35,135 nucleotides of DNA from Bacteroidales bacterium. Lineage in GTDB: Bacteria; Bacteroidota; Bacteroidia; Bacteroidales; P3. Below the pieces are notes generated by a model. It did not search any database. It was not told the DNA's origin and saw only the letters and a program-made list of their open reading frames with translations. The position numbers and the translations under genes were made by a program. The stretch covers positions 1 through 35,135 of the forward strand of contig JAFTBM010000046.1 of the NCBI GenBank assembly GCA_017455205.1. Direction: 5' to 3'. This document shows positions 16,133 to 24,710 of the stretch, piece by piece. The first letter of the stretch is position 1, and the number at the start of each line of letters is the position of its first letter.

Positions 16133-17704
16133 CTATTTCAGCGGGGTAAGTGTGGTGCGGCGGTTAGTGGCGCGACCTTCGGGCGTGCTGTTGTCGGCCA
16201 CGGGCTGGCTTTCGCCGTAGCCCCGGTAGGTGAGCCGGTCGGCTGCCACTCCGCGCAGGACAAGGTAGTCGTAGACCGCCTTGGCACGGCGCTCGCTGAG
16301 GACCTGATTGTCGGTCTCGGAGCCCACGGCATCGGTATGTCCGCCCACTTCAAGCCGCAGTGCGGGGTGCCGCTGCAGGGCTTCTGCCAGGCGGTCGAGC
16401 TCGGCCAGCGAAGTCTCGTAGAGTTCGGCACTGGCGGTGTGGAAGAAGATGTTGCGCAGGGTAACTGTGTCGCCGAGGGTGAGCAGGTTTTCGGCTTGGC
16501 GGACGGGGTCGATGAAGGTGATGGCCTCGGGGCGCGCAGGGGCGGGCATGATGAAGGAGTAGATGTCCTGCTGGCCGTAGCCGTCGGGTCGGTCGCTGCT
16601 GAAGAGGGCAGTCCGCCCGTCGGGGGCTACGATGAGGTTGTTCTCGTCGCCGGGGGTGTTGATGGGGTAGCCGAGGTTTTGGGGGTTGCCCCAAGTGGTG
16701 TCGCTGGTGCGGCGGACGAGGAAAAGGTCGGAGCCGCCCATGCCGAGGTGGCCGTCGGAAGCGAAATAGAGGGTGCGGTTGTCGAAGTGGATGTAGGGTG
16801 CGGTCTCGTTGCCGCGGGTGTTGATGGTGGGACCGAGATTGCGCGGTTCGCCCCAACGGCCCTCTTCGAGGGTGCAGCACCAAATGTCGGTGCCGCCATA
16901 GCCACCGGGCCGATTGGAGGCAAAGTAGAGGGTTTGCCCGTCAATGGAGAGCGAGGGGAATGATTCCCAGTAGACGCTATTGACGGGGGCACCGAGGTTG
17001 CGCGGGCGGCTCCACTTGCCCCCATTGAGAACGCTCAGGTAGAGGTCGCACCCTGTGGGCTCCTTGCTGCGCCCACAGGCGGTGAAGATAACCACGCGCC
17101 CGTCGTGGGAGAGGGTTTGCGCACCTTCGTTGCCGTTGCTGTTGAGGGGTTCGGGCATGCGCGTGGAAGGTCTCCAGGCGAGCTCCATGGTGTCGTAGTG
17201 CGAGAGGTAGAAGTCCTCCTCCTGGGGCAGGCCACGCTGGGTGTAGACGTTGCGGGGCGAGCGGCGGGTGAAGACGAGGGTGCGGTAGTCGGCTGTCAGG
17301 GCTGGCATGTACTCGTCGGCTGCGGTGTTGATATTGGGGCCGAGGTTGACTGGGCGGAAAGGGACGGGGTTGTCCACGGCCTGCTGGCGCCACTGTGCGG
17401 TGCGGATTCCCTCCTCGGCTTCCTGCCGCCAGCGGGGGCTGCGGGGGTTGAGGCTTAGGCAGTGGCGGTATTGCTCTTCGGCCAGGCGGTATTGGCCGAG
17501 AGCCATGTGTTGGTTGCCCAGCAGAAGATAGGCTTCGGCATAGGTGGGGTCGATGTCCACAGCCTTGTGGAGCAAACGGATGGCATCCTCGTATTGCCCG
17601 ACGATGCTTTTCTGCACAGCTTGGTCGAAGAGGGGTTCGCTTTTTGCGGTTTGCGCTGCCGCCTGCAGGGGCAATAGCAGCAGAAGGAGTGTATACTTTT
17701 TCAT
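16133..17704 (-). CDS. TPR-PD40-OmpA family envelope protein
   Basis: 523 residues. A signal peptide (MKKYTLLLLLLPLQAAAQ) is followed by two TPR-like repeats (about 30-95, EDAIRLLHKAVDIDPTYAEAYLLLGNQ). A PD40/WD40-like propeller (about 130-390) repeats D-G-R/Q-T-L-Y-F-A-S with GGYGGTDIW, GMGGSDLF and GYGQQDIY blades. The C-terminal OmpA domain (about 410-523) has VGGHTDAVGSETDNQVLSERRAKAVYDYL in its peptidoglycan-binding core. The order matches PorE-like proteins linked to type IX secretion and gliding, but the carboxypeptidase-regulatory domain usual in PorE is not seen between propeller and OmpA. The start at 17704 fits the signal peptide; upstream in-frame codons to 17974 overlap the riboswitch region and lack signal features. 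Confidence 0.88.
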   Translation of the reverse strand: MKKYTLLLLLLPLQAAAQTAKSEPLFDQAVQKSIVGQYEDAIRLLHKAVDIDPTYAEAYLLLGNQHMALGQYRLAEEQYRHCLSLNPRSPRWRQEAEEGIRTAQWRQQAVDNPVPFRPVNLGPNINTAADEYMPALTADYRTLVFTRRSPRNVYTQRGLPQEEDFYLSHYDTMELAWRPSTRMPEPLNSNGNEGAQTLSHDGRVVIFTACGRSKEPTGCDLYLSVLNGGKWSRPRNLGAPVNSVYWESFPSLSIDGQTLYFASNRPGGYGGTDIWCCTLEEGRWGEPRNLGPTINTRGNETAPYIHFDNRTLYFASDGHLGMGGSDLFLVRRTSDTTWGNPQNLGYPINTPGDENNLIVAPDGRTALFSSDRPDGYGQQDIYSFIMPAPARPEAITFIDPVRQAENLLTLGDTVTLRNIFFHTASAELYETSLAELDRLAEALQRHPALRLEVGGHTDAVGSETDNQVLSERRAKAVYDYLVLRGVAADRLTYRGYGESQPVADNSTPEGRATNRRTTLTPLK

Positions 17705-17708
17705 GCTG

Positions 17709-17716
17709 CAAATATA
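17709..17716 (-). promoter_or_regulatory. -7 box before the OmpA-family gene
   Basis: The minus-strand TATATTTG (17709-17716), followed by CAGC and then the ATG at 17704, fits TAnnTTTG. Only 4 bases separate box and start codon, so the mRNA would be leaderless or nearly so. No clear -33 element is seen. Confidence 0.4.
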
Positions 17717-17812
17717 GCAAAAAAAGTTCACACCGCCCTGGAGGGTGGTGCCGCAATCCTGCGTGGAGGGGGCAGGTGAAGAAATTCTCCCCTTGCTGGG
17801 TGTTTTTTTTCG

Positions 17813-17820
17813 TACCTTTG
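17813..17820 (+). promoter_or_regulatory. -7 box of the riboswitch-btuB-btuG transcript
   Basis: TACCTTTG at 17813-17820 matches TAnnTTTG, is followed by CAGG, and lies 5 bases before P1 of the riboswitch. A TTG at 17793-17795 lies 17 bases upstream as a possible -33 element. Confidence 0.6.
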
Positions 17821-17825
17821 CAGGC

Positions 17826-17995
17826 GGTTTCGGTCGCCCCGATGTGGGGAGCCAAGAGGGAAGCAGGTGCGAGTCCTGCACAGTCCCGCTGCTGTGAGTT
17901 CCGTGATTGTTAGGGATATTGTTAGGCCACTGTATGTGTAGTGCGTATGGGAAGGCGATACCCCGAAGGAACAAGTCAGAAGACCTGCCGAGGCC
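17826..17995 (+). promoter_or_regulatory. Cobalamin (AdoCbl-type) riboswitch
   Basis: P1 can form from GGTTTCGG (17826-17833) with CCGAGGCC (17988-17995). Conserved core pieces are AGAGGGAAGCAGGTGCGAGT and CCTGCACAGTCCCGCTGCTG at about 17855-17894, GCCACTGT at about 17926, GGGAAGGCG at about 17950 and the B12 box AGTCAGAAGACCTGCC (17974-17989). About 35 bases separate it from the ATG of the btuB-like gene. No T-run terminator is visible, so control is probably at translation initiation, shutting off the receptor when cobalamin is present. Confidence 0.95.
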
Positions 17996-18029
17996 AAAAA
18001 TGGTTCATTGCCTTCGAGGAAAGGGTGGA

Positions 18030-20039
18030 ATGAATAAGAGGCTGCATAGACAATATCTGTGGTGTACCGCTGGCATAAAGTGGTGCGCACTGGGGGTTGC
18101 ATTGCTGCTCGGCATCAAGGCAAACGGGCAGGACACGGTGCGCCTGCTCGACGAGGTAGAGATAAGCACCCAGCGCACTCCGTCCACGCTCCACACTGCT
18201 GCTCCCACGCAGGTGATAAGCGCCGAGCAGATAGCGGAGCAAGGAGCGATGCAGGTGAGCGACGCTGTGAGGCTGATGGCAGGGCTCACGCTGAAAGACT
18301 ATGGCGGCATTGGAGGAATGAAGACCGTTTCGGCACGGGGACTGGGAAGCCAGTTCTCGACATTGGTGATTGATGGGGTGGCGGTGAACGATGCACAGAA
18401 CGGGCAGGTTGACCTTGGGCGATATTTGGTGGGAAACGCTGCCTACGTGAGCTTTAGCCAGGGGCAGCAGCAGCAAGCACTGCTGCCTGCGAGGGTGTAT
18501 GCCGCTGGCAATGTGGTCGAGGTGGCCTCCGCCGAGCCACGGTTCTTCCTTGCCGAGCGCACCAACCTCCGCCTTGGCATGGAGCTGGGGAGCTTCGGGA
18601 TGATGAATCCCACAGCCCTGTGGGAACAGAAATGGAGCAAGCGGTTGAAGAGCAGCCTCTGGGGTAGCTGGCTAAAGAGCGATGGCGACTATCCCTTCAC
18701 GCTCTACTACACTGCCTCGCGTAGCGACAGCAGCAGCCGCGAGCGGCGGCACCATTCTGCCACCGAGATGCTGACCACCGATGGGGTGCTTTTCTACACG
18801 CCCGATGCCAGCCAGCGGCTGACCGTCAAGCTGCACTATATGCGTGGCACTCACCAGCTGCCTGGCCCCGTTCACCTCTACCGCCAGCAGCCTTCGGCGG
18901 AAAACACGAGCGAGGAGGTGGCCTTCGGGCAGGTGCGATGGCGGAAGGAAGGCGAGCGGTGGAAGGTGCAAACCATCGGCAAGCTGCAATCCTCCTACGA
19001 CAAATACGAAGATAGTGCGGCCAACACCATCAGCCGATACCTATGCAACGACTATCGCCAGCGTGAAGCCTATGCCAGCGGCAGCATGCTGTGGCAACCC
19101 CTGGGATGGTTGGATGTAAGTGCCTCCACCGATGGTAGCATCGGCTGGCTGCATTCCAATTTAGGTCAGCACAACCAGGTTCGGCGCGAAAGCCTGCTGG
19201 GGGTGGCAGCCATCGCAGTACACTGGAAACACATAGAGGCCAAGGCCAACGTGCTGTACACCGCAGTGGCCGACCGCGTAGCCGATATGGATGCCCCACC
19301 AAGTTATCAGAGGCTTTCGCCCTACGCGGGCCTCACCTACAGCCTCGGCAGTGGCCGCACCACGCTGCGCTACTTCGTCAAGGAGACCTACCGTGTGCCT
19401 AATTTCAGCGAACTCTACTACCTCACCTTGCTGCGCGAGCTCCGCCCCGAGCGTGCATTGCAGCATAACATAGGCTTCACGCATGCGGGTCAGTATGTCA
19501 GCACTACCCTTGATGCCTACTACAATCGAGTGAGCGACAAGATACTGGCCATACCCACGCAGAATATGTTCCTCTGGAGTATGCAAAATCTGGGTCAAGC
19601 CGAAATTGCAGGGATTGATGCCACCATCAGTGCAGCCATTGACTTGGGTAGCACCCGCCTCGAAGCACAAGGCAACTACACCTACCAGCACGCCGTTGAC
19701 CGCACCGATGCCGCTGGCAAGACCTATGGCCACCAGATAGCCTACATTCCTCGCCACACCGGAAGCGGCAGCCTGCGCTGGGAGACGCAAGTGGTGAACC
19801 TCGGGGTGACCATGCTGGTGGAGGGCGATAGGTACTATATGATGCAAAACAGCAGCGAAGCACTGATGCCTGCCTACTGCGACATCGGCATCAGTGCCGA
19901 CCGCAAGATTGACCTCCGCTGGGGCGTGATGGTGCTGCAGGTGCAGGCACTCAACGTGGCCGACTGCCAATACGAGGTGGTGAAGGCTTACCCGATGATG
20001 GGTCGCAATTACAGGTTGAAGATACTATACCAATTCTGA
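18030..20039 (+). CDS. btuB: TonB-dependent corrinoid receptor, BtuB-like
   Basis: 669 residues. A signal sequence (about 1-33, ending KANGQ) leads into DTVRLLDEVEISTQRTP, with a plug domain at about 45-155 (SDAVRLMAGLTLKDYGGIGG, SARGLGSQFSTLVIDGVAVNDAQ). A beta-barrel with alternating Tyr/Trp-rich strands ends in an aromatic residue (KILYQF). There is no carboxypeptidase-regulatory N-terminal domain, so it is a compact BtuB type and not a SusC type. The ATG at 18030 lies just after the riboswitch; the frame is open upstream to 17907 but that part is riboswitch RNA. The riboswitch and the BtuG-like neighbour make cobalamin or related corrinoids the likely ligand. Confidence 0.92.
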   Translation: MNKRLHRQYLWCTAGIKWCALGVALLLGIKANGQDTVRLLDEVEISTQRTPSTLHTAAPTQVISAEQIAEQGAMQVSDAVRLMAGLTLKDYGGIGGMKTVSARGLGSQFSTLVIDGVAVNDAQNGQVDLGRYLVGNAAYVSFSQGQQQQALLPARVYAAGNVVEVASAEPRFFLAERTNLRLGMELGSFGMMNPTALWEQKWSKRLKSSLWGSWLKSDGDYPFTLYYTASRSDSSSRERRHHSATEMLTTDGVLFYTPDASQRLTVKLHYMRGTHQLPGPVHLYRQQPSAENTSEEVAFGQVRWRKEGERWKVQTIGKLQSSYDKYEDSAANTISRYLCNDYRQREAYASGSMLWQPLGWLDVSASTDGSIGWLHSNLGQHNQVRRESLLGVAAIAVHWKHIEAKANVLYTAVADRVADMDAPPSYQRLSPYAGLTYSLGSGRTTLRYFVKETYRVPNFSELYYLTLLRELRPERALQHNIGFTHAGQYVSTTLDAYYNRVSDKILAIPTQNMFLWSMQNLGQAEIAGIDATISAAIDLGSTRLEAQGNYTYQHAVDRTDAAGKTYGHQIAYIPRHTGSGSLRWETQVVNLGVTMLVEGDRYYMMQNSSEALMPAYCDIGISADRKIDLRWGVMVLQVQALNVADCQYEVVKAYPMMGRNYRLKILYQF

Positions 20040-20046
20040 AAGCAGG

Positions 20047-21111
20047 ATGAGAAGAATAACACAAGTAGCCGTTGCCCTCGCAGCATTGCTCCTCGTGCAG
20101 GCACTGAACGGCTGCCAAAAAGAAGAAGCAGGGAACAGGCAGGCAGAAACCACCACCGCCATCCAAGCATCGACACCACGCTACCTTGCCGCAACGGGGG
20201 GCAAGCTGTATGTCAGTTGCTACAATCCGCCTTCGGTAGTGCGCCTTGATACTACTACGCTACAAGTGGAGGCCATCTGCCGCCTCGGGAACTATCAGCC
20301 CGAAGGCATGGCTATCGTAGGCAGCAGGCTGTTTGTGGCTAGCACATGGATACAGGATGAGGCTGGCAACGCGATGTACGACAACAAGGTGTACGTAATC
20401 GACCTCGGCAGTTTCACCGTGGAGACCACCGTGGAGGTGGGACTTAATCCGCAGACGGTTCTATCGGTGGATGATCGCACCGTGGTGGTGAATAGCACTG
20501 GCAACTATAGCTCGGTGCCAGGTAGTACCACGTTCATTGATGTTCCCACCCTAACCACGACTGATGCCGGCGTACCTCTGACTGGGATGGCTACCCGCAG
20601 CGGGATGGTCTATGGCTATAATGCACCCTATGGTTCATCGGCAGTAAGCTTCCTTGCCCTTGACCCCACCACGTTGCAGACTACCCCCCTGCTTACCAGT
20701 GCTGCCATTAGAAACCCCTACGGCATCACCGCCGCTGATAGCAGCCTCTACATCTGCACGGGGGTCTACAATGCCAATGGCGATGTGGCACGCTACCGCT
20801 TGGATGGTACTCGCCTCTGGAAGCAGGAAGCGGGTGTGTTTACCTCGAAAGTAGTACCACTCGGCGATGGCACTGCCTACGTACTCAATCAGGGCACTTG
20901 GGGCAGTAGCAATGCCTCGCTTGACCGCATCAACCTTGCCACAGGCGAAATAGACCGCAGCATATTTGCCTCGGTCAACGGCAGAGGACTGGGCGATGTG
21001 GCACAGGATGCACTGGTCTATGGCTCGAAGGCTTATGTTACGGTGAGCTTCTCCAACACTGTGGAGACTATCACCATAACCAATAATCGCTCGGTGCAGA
21101 TTGCTCTGTGA
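20047..21111 (+). CDS. btuG: BtuG-like surface corrinoid-binding lipoprotein (beta-propeller)
   Basis: 354 residues. It has a lipoprotein signal with lipobox ALNGC (Cys about 23). A seven-bladed YncE/DUF5074-like propeller follows, with repeated phrases such as GGKLYVSCYNPPSVVRLD, GSRLFVASTWIQDE, NKVYVIDLGS, DSSLYICTGVYN and GSKAYVTVSFSN. In gut Bacteroides, BtuG is a surface lipoprotein that binds cobalamin very tightly and hands it to BtuB. The position 7 bases after btuB under the same riboswitch supports this role. It ends 3 bases before the stop of the convergent DUF4476 gene. A generic YncE-like protein is the alternative. Confidence 0.82.
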   Translation: MRRITQVAVALAALLLVQALNGCQKEEAGNRQAETTTAIQASTPRYLAATGGKLYVSCYNPPSVVRLDTTTLQVEAICRLGNYQPEGMAIVGSRLFVASTWIQDEAGNAMYDNKVYVIDLGSFTVETTVEVGLNPQTVLSVDDRTVVVNSTGNYSSVPGSTTFIDVPTLTTTDAGVPLTGMATRSGMVYGYNAPYGSSAVSFLALDPTTLQTTPLLTSAAIRNPYGITAADSSLYICTGVYNANGDVARYRLDGTRLWKQEAGVFTSKVVPLGDGTAYVLNQGTWGSSNASLDRINLATGEIDRSIFASVNGRGLGDVAQDALVYGSKAYVTVSFSNTVETITITNNRSVQIAL

Positions 21112-21114
21112 GGT

Positions 21115-21849
21115 TTAAGGCTGCGTGGCAATATAGTCAAGCACCTTTTGTCGGTCGGCTGTAAGCGGCAAAAGGGTGGCTATGGCCTGTGGGTAGTTGG
21201 CCTTGTCGGCACAATAGACGTAGGCATATTTAAGCAGTTCCACCTGCGAGGCTGTGTAGTCCAGCACCCTTGCCAGTCGGACGATTTGAGCCGCCGTGAG
21301 CGAAGCGGAGACCACATAGACCTTGCCGAGGGCAAGGCGGTCATCGTTGAAGGGATGCCGCTGCATATTGGCTGCCATTGCCGTTACATCATCATCAGTG
21401 ACCGGTCGGGCAAGGCTATCGGCTGGCTGCTGCGTAGATTGCTGCTGCGGTTTCTTCTCCGCAGTGCTGCCCTCTTGCTGTTTCTCACCCCCTTCACGGT
21501 TGTAGGATGGGGTGTAGAGTACTAAACAATCTGCCGACTGGCTATAGCTGACGCTCACCTTCACCCGTGGCTCGCCTGGCCGCAGACGCAGCACCGCAGC
21601 CTTACTGGCAGGACGCTTCAGCACCACCACCACCTCGTGCGTCTGACTGCTGACCTCGTGCAGGCTGACTATGCTTTGTGGCATACGGTTCACCTCGTTG
21701 CCATCCATAAAGACCACAAATGCCTCGCCATGCTGGCTCTCGAAACTGACAGTATGCCGCTGCGGCGGAGGCGTTGCAGGGGTTTGTGCAATAGCGACTC
21801 CATTCAGTGCATACACTATGACCACAAGCAGTAGCAGCAGCTTCTTCAT
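21115..21849 (-). CDS. DUF4476 domain protein, exported
   Basis: 244 residues. A signal peptide (MKKLLLLLVVIVYALNGVAIAQ) is followed by a beta-rich N-terminal domain (about 30-110). A Gln/Pro/Glu-rich linker (about 112-145) leads to a C-terminal helical domain (about 148-244, VTAMAANMQRHPFNDDRLALGKVYV and LLPLTADRQKVLDYI) typical of DUF4476. The function of DUF4476 is not known. It is last in the minus-strand series and starts 2 bases after the stop of the PHP gene, so probably co-transcribed with it. Nothing in it suggests a metabolic role related to its upstream neighbours. Confidence 0.8.
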   Translation of the reverse strand: MKKLLLLLVVIVYALNGVAIAQTPATPPPQRHTVSFESQHGEAFVVFMDGNEVNRMPQSIVSLHEVSSQTHEVVVVLKRPASKAAVLRLRPGEPRVKVSVSYSQSADCLVLYTPSYNREGGEKQQEGSTAEKKPQQQSTQQPADSLARPVTDDDVTAMAANMQRHPFNDDRLALGKVYVVSASLTAAQIVRLARVLDYTASQVELLKYAYVYCADKANYPQAIATLLPLTADRQKVLDYIATQP

Positions 21850-21851
21850 CT

Positions 21852-22628
21852 CTACATTATCTTTCGTAGTTTGTGGTCGCGGAAATACATGGTGTCTATG
21901 GTGCGCCCCTCCTCACCGTGCAGCGCCATGGCGAACTCGTCGAACGAGCGGTGCTCCATGGTGATGACGTTGTAGACGTCGCCCACGTTGTCGATGAAGT
22001 GGGCGTCGCTGTCGGTGATGAAGTTGAAGCGCTTGAGGTAGGCGAATTTCTTGAGGATTTCCTCCTTGGTGATGCGGAAGTTGATTTCAAGCCCGTCGGC
22101 CTTGAGGTCGGGCGGCACGAAGCCGAGCTGGCTCATCAGACTGGTGGTGCCTTTGTTGATGTGGGCGGGCACGAAGAGGCCGCCGATTGAGTGGACGGTG
22201 TCGTAGATGCCGTCGATGTCGACGTCGATGGCGTTAAGCAGGTGGTACTCTTCCTCTCCCACAATCTCGTCGTTTTCGTCGACGATAAGCTGATAGCCGA
22301 AGCGGTCCACATCGTTGGGGATGTGCGGCAGATGGGCGTCGAGGAACTCCTGGAAGGCGTCCAGCTGGTCGTCGTCGCGGAAGTAGCAGAGGCAATGGGT
22401 CTCCTCCTGCGAGGTGACCTCCACGCCGCCCAGCACAAACAGGCCTTTGGCCTTGCCCACCTTCTGTGCTACTTTCACCTGACGGGTGGTGTTGTGGTCG
22501 CTGATGGCAATCATGTCAAGGCCGCGGGCCAGCGCACGGTCTACTATCGCCGTGGGTGACATCTCGAGGTCGCCGCACGGCGATAGCACCGTGTGGATGT
22601 GCAGGTCGGCCTTGAACGGAGTGAGCAT
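21852..22628 (-). CDS. PHP domain phosphoesterase
   Basis: 258 residues. The PHP metal motifs are in order: DLHIHT (residues 8-13), SPCGDLEMSP (about 16-25), AISDHNT (about 41-47), GGVEVTSQEETHCLC (about 67-81), FVPAHI (about 151-156), and a late ITDSDAHFIDN (about 203-213). This set supports a metal-dependent phosphoesterase of the TrpH/YciV-like type. Its ATG directly follows the stop of the DRTGG gene (TAA-ATG). PHP and DRTGG proteins occur together near iron hydrogenase genes in anaerobes, but no hydrogenase is visible here. The substrate is unknown. Confidence 0.88.
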   Translation of the reverse strand: MLTPFKADLHIHTVLSPCGDLEMSPTAIVDRALARGLDMIAISDHNTTRQVKVAQKVGKAKGLFVLGGVEVTSQEETHCLCYFRDDDQLDAFQEFLDAHLPHIPNDVDRFGYQLIVDENDEIVGEEEYHLLNAIDVDIDGIYDTVHSIGGLFVPAHINKGTTSLMSQLGFVPPDLKADGLEINFRITKEEILKKFAYLKRFNFITDSDAHFIDNVGDVYNVITMEHRSFDEFAMALHGEEGRTIDTMYFRDHKLRKIM

Positions 22629-22961
22629 TTAGTTCAGCAGCTGGTAAATCTTGCCGACGGTCTCGTAGGTCTGCATGTCGGTGCTGAGGAAGGGGATGCC
22701 CTCCTCGTTGCTCTGCTCGACGGTGTCCTCAGGAGCGGTGAGACCTTTGACGAGAATGACGCAGGCCAACTCCTTGAGCGAGGCGATGGCCATCACGTTC
22801 TTGTGGGTCTGCAGTGTGACCCAGACGTTGCCCATCTCGGCGTTGCCCATCACATCGCTCAGCAGGTCGCTGACATAGCAGCCGTCGATGTCGCGGTCGA
22901 GTCCGTTCTCGCCGCACAGCACTTTGAGGTTCAGTTTCTCTACAAGTTCTCTTACTTTCAT
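22629..22961 (-). CDS. DRTGG domain protein
   Basis: 110 residues, a single DRTGG-like domain. It starts MKVRELVEKLNLKVLCGENG and has the characteristic GCYVSDLLSDVMGNAEMGNVWVTLQTHKN region (in two parts, about 27-55). ACVILVKG and GIPFLSTDMQTYETVGKIYQ follow. Stand-alone copies are thought to be small regulatory or nucleotide-binding modules; the domain also occurs in phosphotransacetylases. It lies 33 bases after the acyl-CoA dehydrogenase stop and abuts the PHP gene, so the three form an operon. The domain name is recalled from motif pattern, without a profile search. Confidence 0.75.
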   Translation of the reverse strand: MKVRELVEKLNLKVLCGENGLDRDIDGCYVSDLLSDVMGNAEMGNVWVTLQTHKNVMAIASLKELACVILVKGLTAPEDTVEQSNEEGIPFLSTDMQTYETVGKIYQLLN

Positions 22962-22994
22962 AATTCTTTAACTTTAAACCTAAATCTTTAATCT

Positions 22995-24710
22995 TTATTC
23001 TGCCCTGAAGCTCGCCAGGTCGGCCTCGTTGAAGTGCATGATGTAGTAGCTCTTGGCGCAGACGTCTTCCTCGGTCATGCGGACGTAGACGTTGGCGCTG
23101 TCGGTGAAGCGGGCCTTGAGGTCGCCCTCGGCGCGGCTGGCGTCGTCCATAATCAAGAGGCTCATGATAATCTCGCAGGTCATGTCGTAGAGGCGGCGGG
23201 CCAGGAAGTCGTGGAGCTCCTGGTTGTTGGCGTCCTTGACGTAGTTGACGGCCTTCTCGTAGAGATCGATGAGCGGGGCCACGCGGTTCTTCAGCGCGCC
23301 GTCGGGAGTCTTCTCCAGCATGTCGCGCATGATGCCGAGGTAGGTGCCGTTGGTGATGTAGCGGATGGCGGCAACGACCTGCAGCTGGGTGGTGCCTTCG
23401 TAGATGCTGAAGATGCGGGCGTCGCGGTAGAGGCGCTGGCTCTTGTATTCCATGATGAAGCCGGAGCCGCCGTGGATGCTGATGGCGTCGTAGGCGTTCT
23501 GGTTGGCGTACTCGCTGTTCATGCCCTTGGCGATGGGTGTGAAGGCGTCGGCCAGGCGGTTGTACATCTTCATCTCGTTGCGTTCCTCGGGGGTGAGTTT
23601 GCGGTCGCGCTGGATGTCTTCGAGGCACTTGTAGAGGTCGACGTAGCGGGCGGTCTGGTAGAGCAGGCTGCGGCCGGCGTCGAGTTTGGCGCGCATGCGG
23701 CTGAGCATGTCGTAGACGGCGGGGAAGTGGATGATCTTCTCGCCGAACTGGGCACGTTCACGGGCGTAGGCGAGGCCTTCGTTGTAGGCTTCCTGGCTGA
23801 GACCGACGCTCTGGGCGGCGATGCCCAGACGGGCACCGTTCATCAGGGCCATGACGTATTTGATGAGACCCAGCTTGCGGTCGCCGCAGAGTTCGGCACG
23901 GGCGTTCTTGTAGGTGAGCTCGCAGGTGGGGCTGCCGTGGATGCCGAGCTTGTGCTCGATGTGGCGCACGTCGACGCCGCCGTTGCGCTTGTCGTAGATG
24001 AACATCGACAGGCCGCGGCCATCCTTGGTGCCCTCCTCGGAACGTGCAAGCACCAGGTGAATGTCCGAGTCGCCGTTGGTGATGAAGCGCTTGACACCGT
24101 TGAGGCGCCAGCAGTTCTCCTTCTCGTCGAAGGAGGCTTTGAGCATCACGCGCTGTAGGTCGCTGCCGGCGTCGGGCTCGGTGAGGTCCATGCTCATGGT
24201 CTCGCCGGCGCAGATGCGGGGGATGTATTTCTGGCGCTGCTCCTCGCTGCCGAACTCGTAGAGGGTGTCGATGCAGCTCTGCAGGCTCCAGATGTTCTGG
24301 AATCCGGCGTCGGCGGCGGCGACGAGCTCGCTGGCCATGCTGAAGACGACGTTGGGCAGGTTGAGTCCGCCGTAGCGGCGCGGCATGCTGACGCCGTAGA
24401 GGCCGGCCTTGCGCGTCTGCTCCAGGTTCTCGACGGTCTTGGAGGCGTAGACCATGCGGCCCCCCTCCAGGTGCGGCCCTTCGAGGTCGACGCTCTCGGC
24501 GTTGACGGCCAGGGTGTTGGCGGCCACGTCGCCGGTGATTTCGAGCACGCGGCGGTAGTTCTCGATGGCGTCCTCGTAGTCCACGGGGGCATAGTCGATG
24601 CCCTTCTGGGCGTCCTCGTAATTCTTTTCGCGTAAATCGACGAGATGCTTCATCTCCGGATGGGAGAGGTGGAACGCAATCTCAGGATGGTCGGTATAGT
24701 AATTAGCCAT
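22995..24710 (-). CDS. Acyl-CoA dehydrogenase
   Basis: 571 residues, longer than the roughly 380-residue classical family because of extra N- and C-terminal segments, as in many Bacteroidota ACAD proteins. The conserved parts are there: MSMDLTEPDAGSDLQ (about 152-166), LNGVKRFITNGDSDI (about 180-194), HKLGIHGSPTCEL (about 225-237), ARERAQFGEKI and a later ISIHGGSGFIMEY. The catalytic-base region is IFSIYEGTTQLQ. It oxidises acyl-CoA with FAD and passes electrons to ETF, or in butyrate pathways works in reverse on crotonyl-CoA. No etfAB is in the window. The ATG at 24710 is preferred over the TTG at 24728. Third-codon G/C is strikingly high, which may indicate strong expression. Confidence 0.9.
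   Translation of the reverse strand: MANYYTDHPEIAFHLSHPEMKHLVDLREKNYEDAQKGIDYAPVDYEDAIENYRRVLEITGDVAANTLAVNAESVDLEGPHLEGGRMVYASKTVENLEQTRKAGLYGVSMPRRYGGLNLPNVVFSMASELVAAADAGFQNIWSLQSCIDTLYEFGSEEQRQKYIPRICAGETMSMDLTEPDAGSDLQRVMLKASFDEKENCWRLNGVKRFITNGDSDIHLVLARSEEGTKDGRGLSMFIYDKRNGGVDVRHIEHKLGIHGSPTCELTYKNARAELCGDRKLGLIKYVMALMNGARLGIAAQSVGLSQEAYNEGLAYARERAQFGEKIIHFPAVYDMLSRMRAKLDAGRSLLYQTARYVDLYKCLEDIQRDRKLTPEERNEMKMYNRLADAFTPIAKGMNSEYANQNAYDAISIHGGSGFIMEYKSQRLYRDARIFSIYEGTTQLQVVAAIRYITNGTYLGIMRDMLEKTPDGALKNRVAPLIDLYEKAVNYVKDANNQELHDFLARRLYDMTCEIIMSLLIMDDASRAEGDLKARFTDSANVYVRMTEEDVCAKSYYIMHFNEADLASFRAE

Noticed and set aside
16124-16963. 279-residue plus-strand frame with many Gly/Val/Ala
   Set aside because: Antisense of the propeller and OmpA parts of the minus-strand gene.
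23034-24158. 374-residue plus-strand frame
   Set aside because: Shadow caused by extreme G/C third positions in the acyl-CoA dehydrogenase gene.
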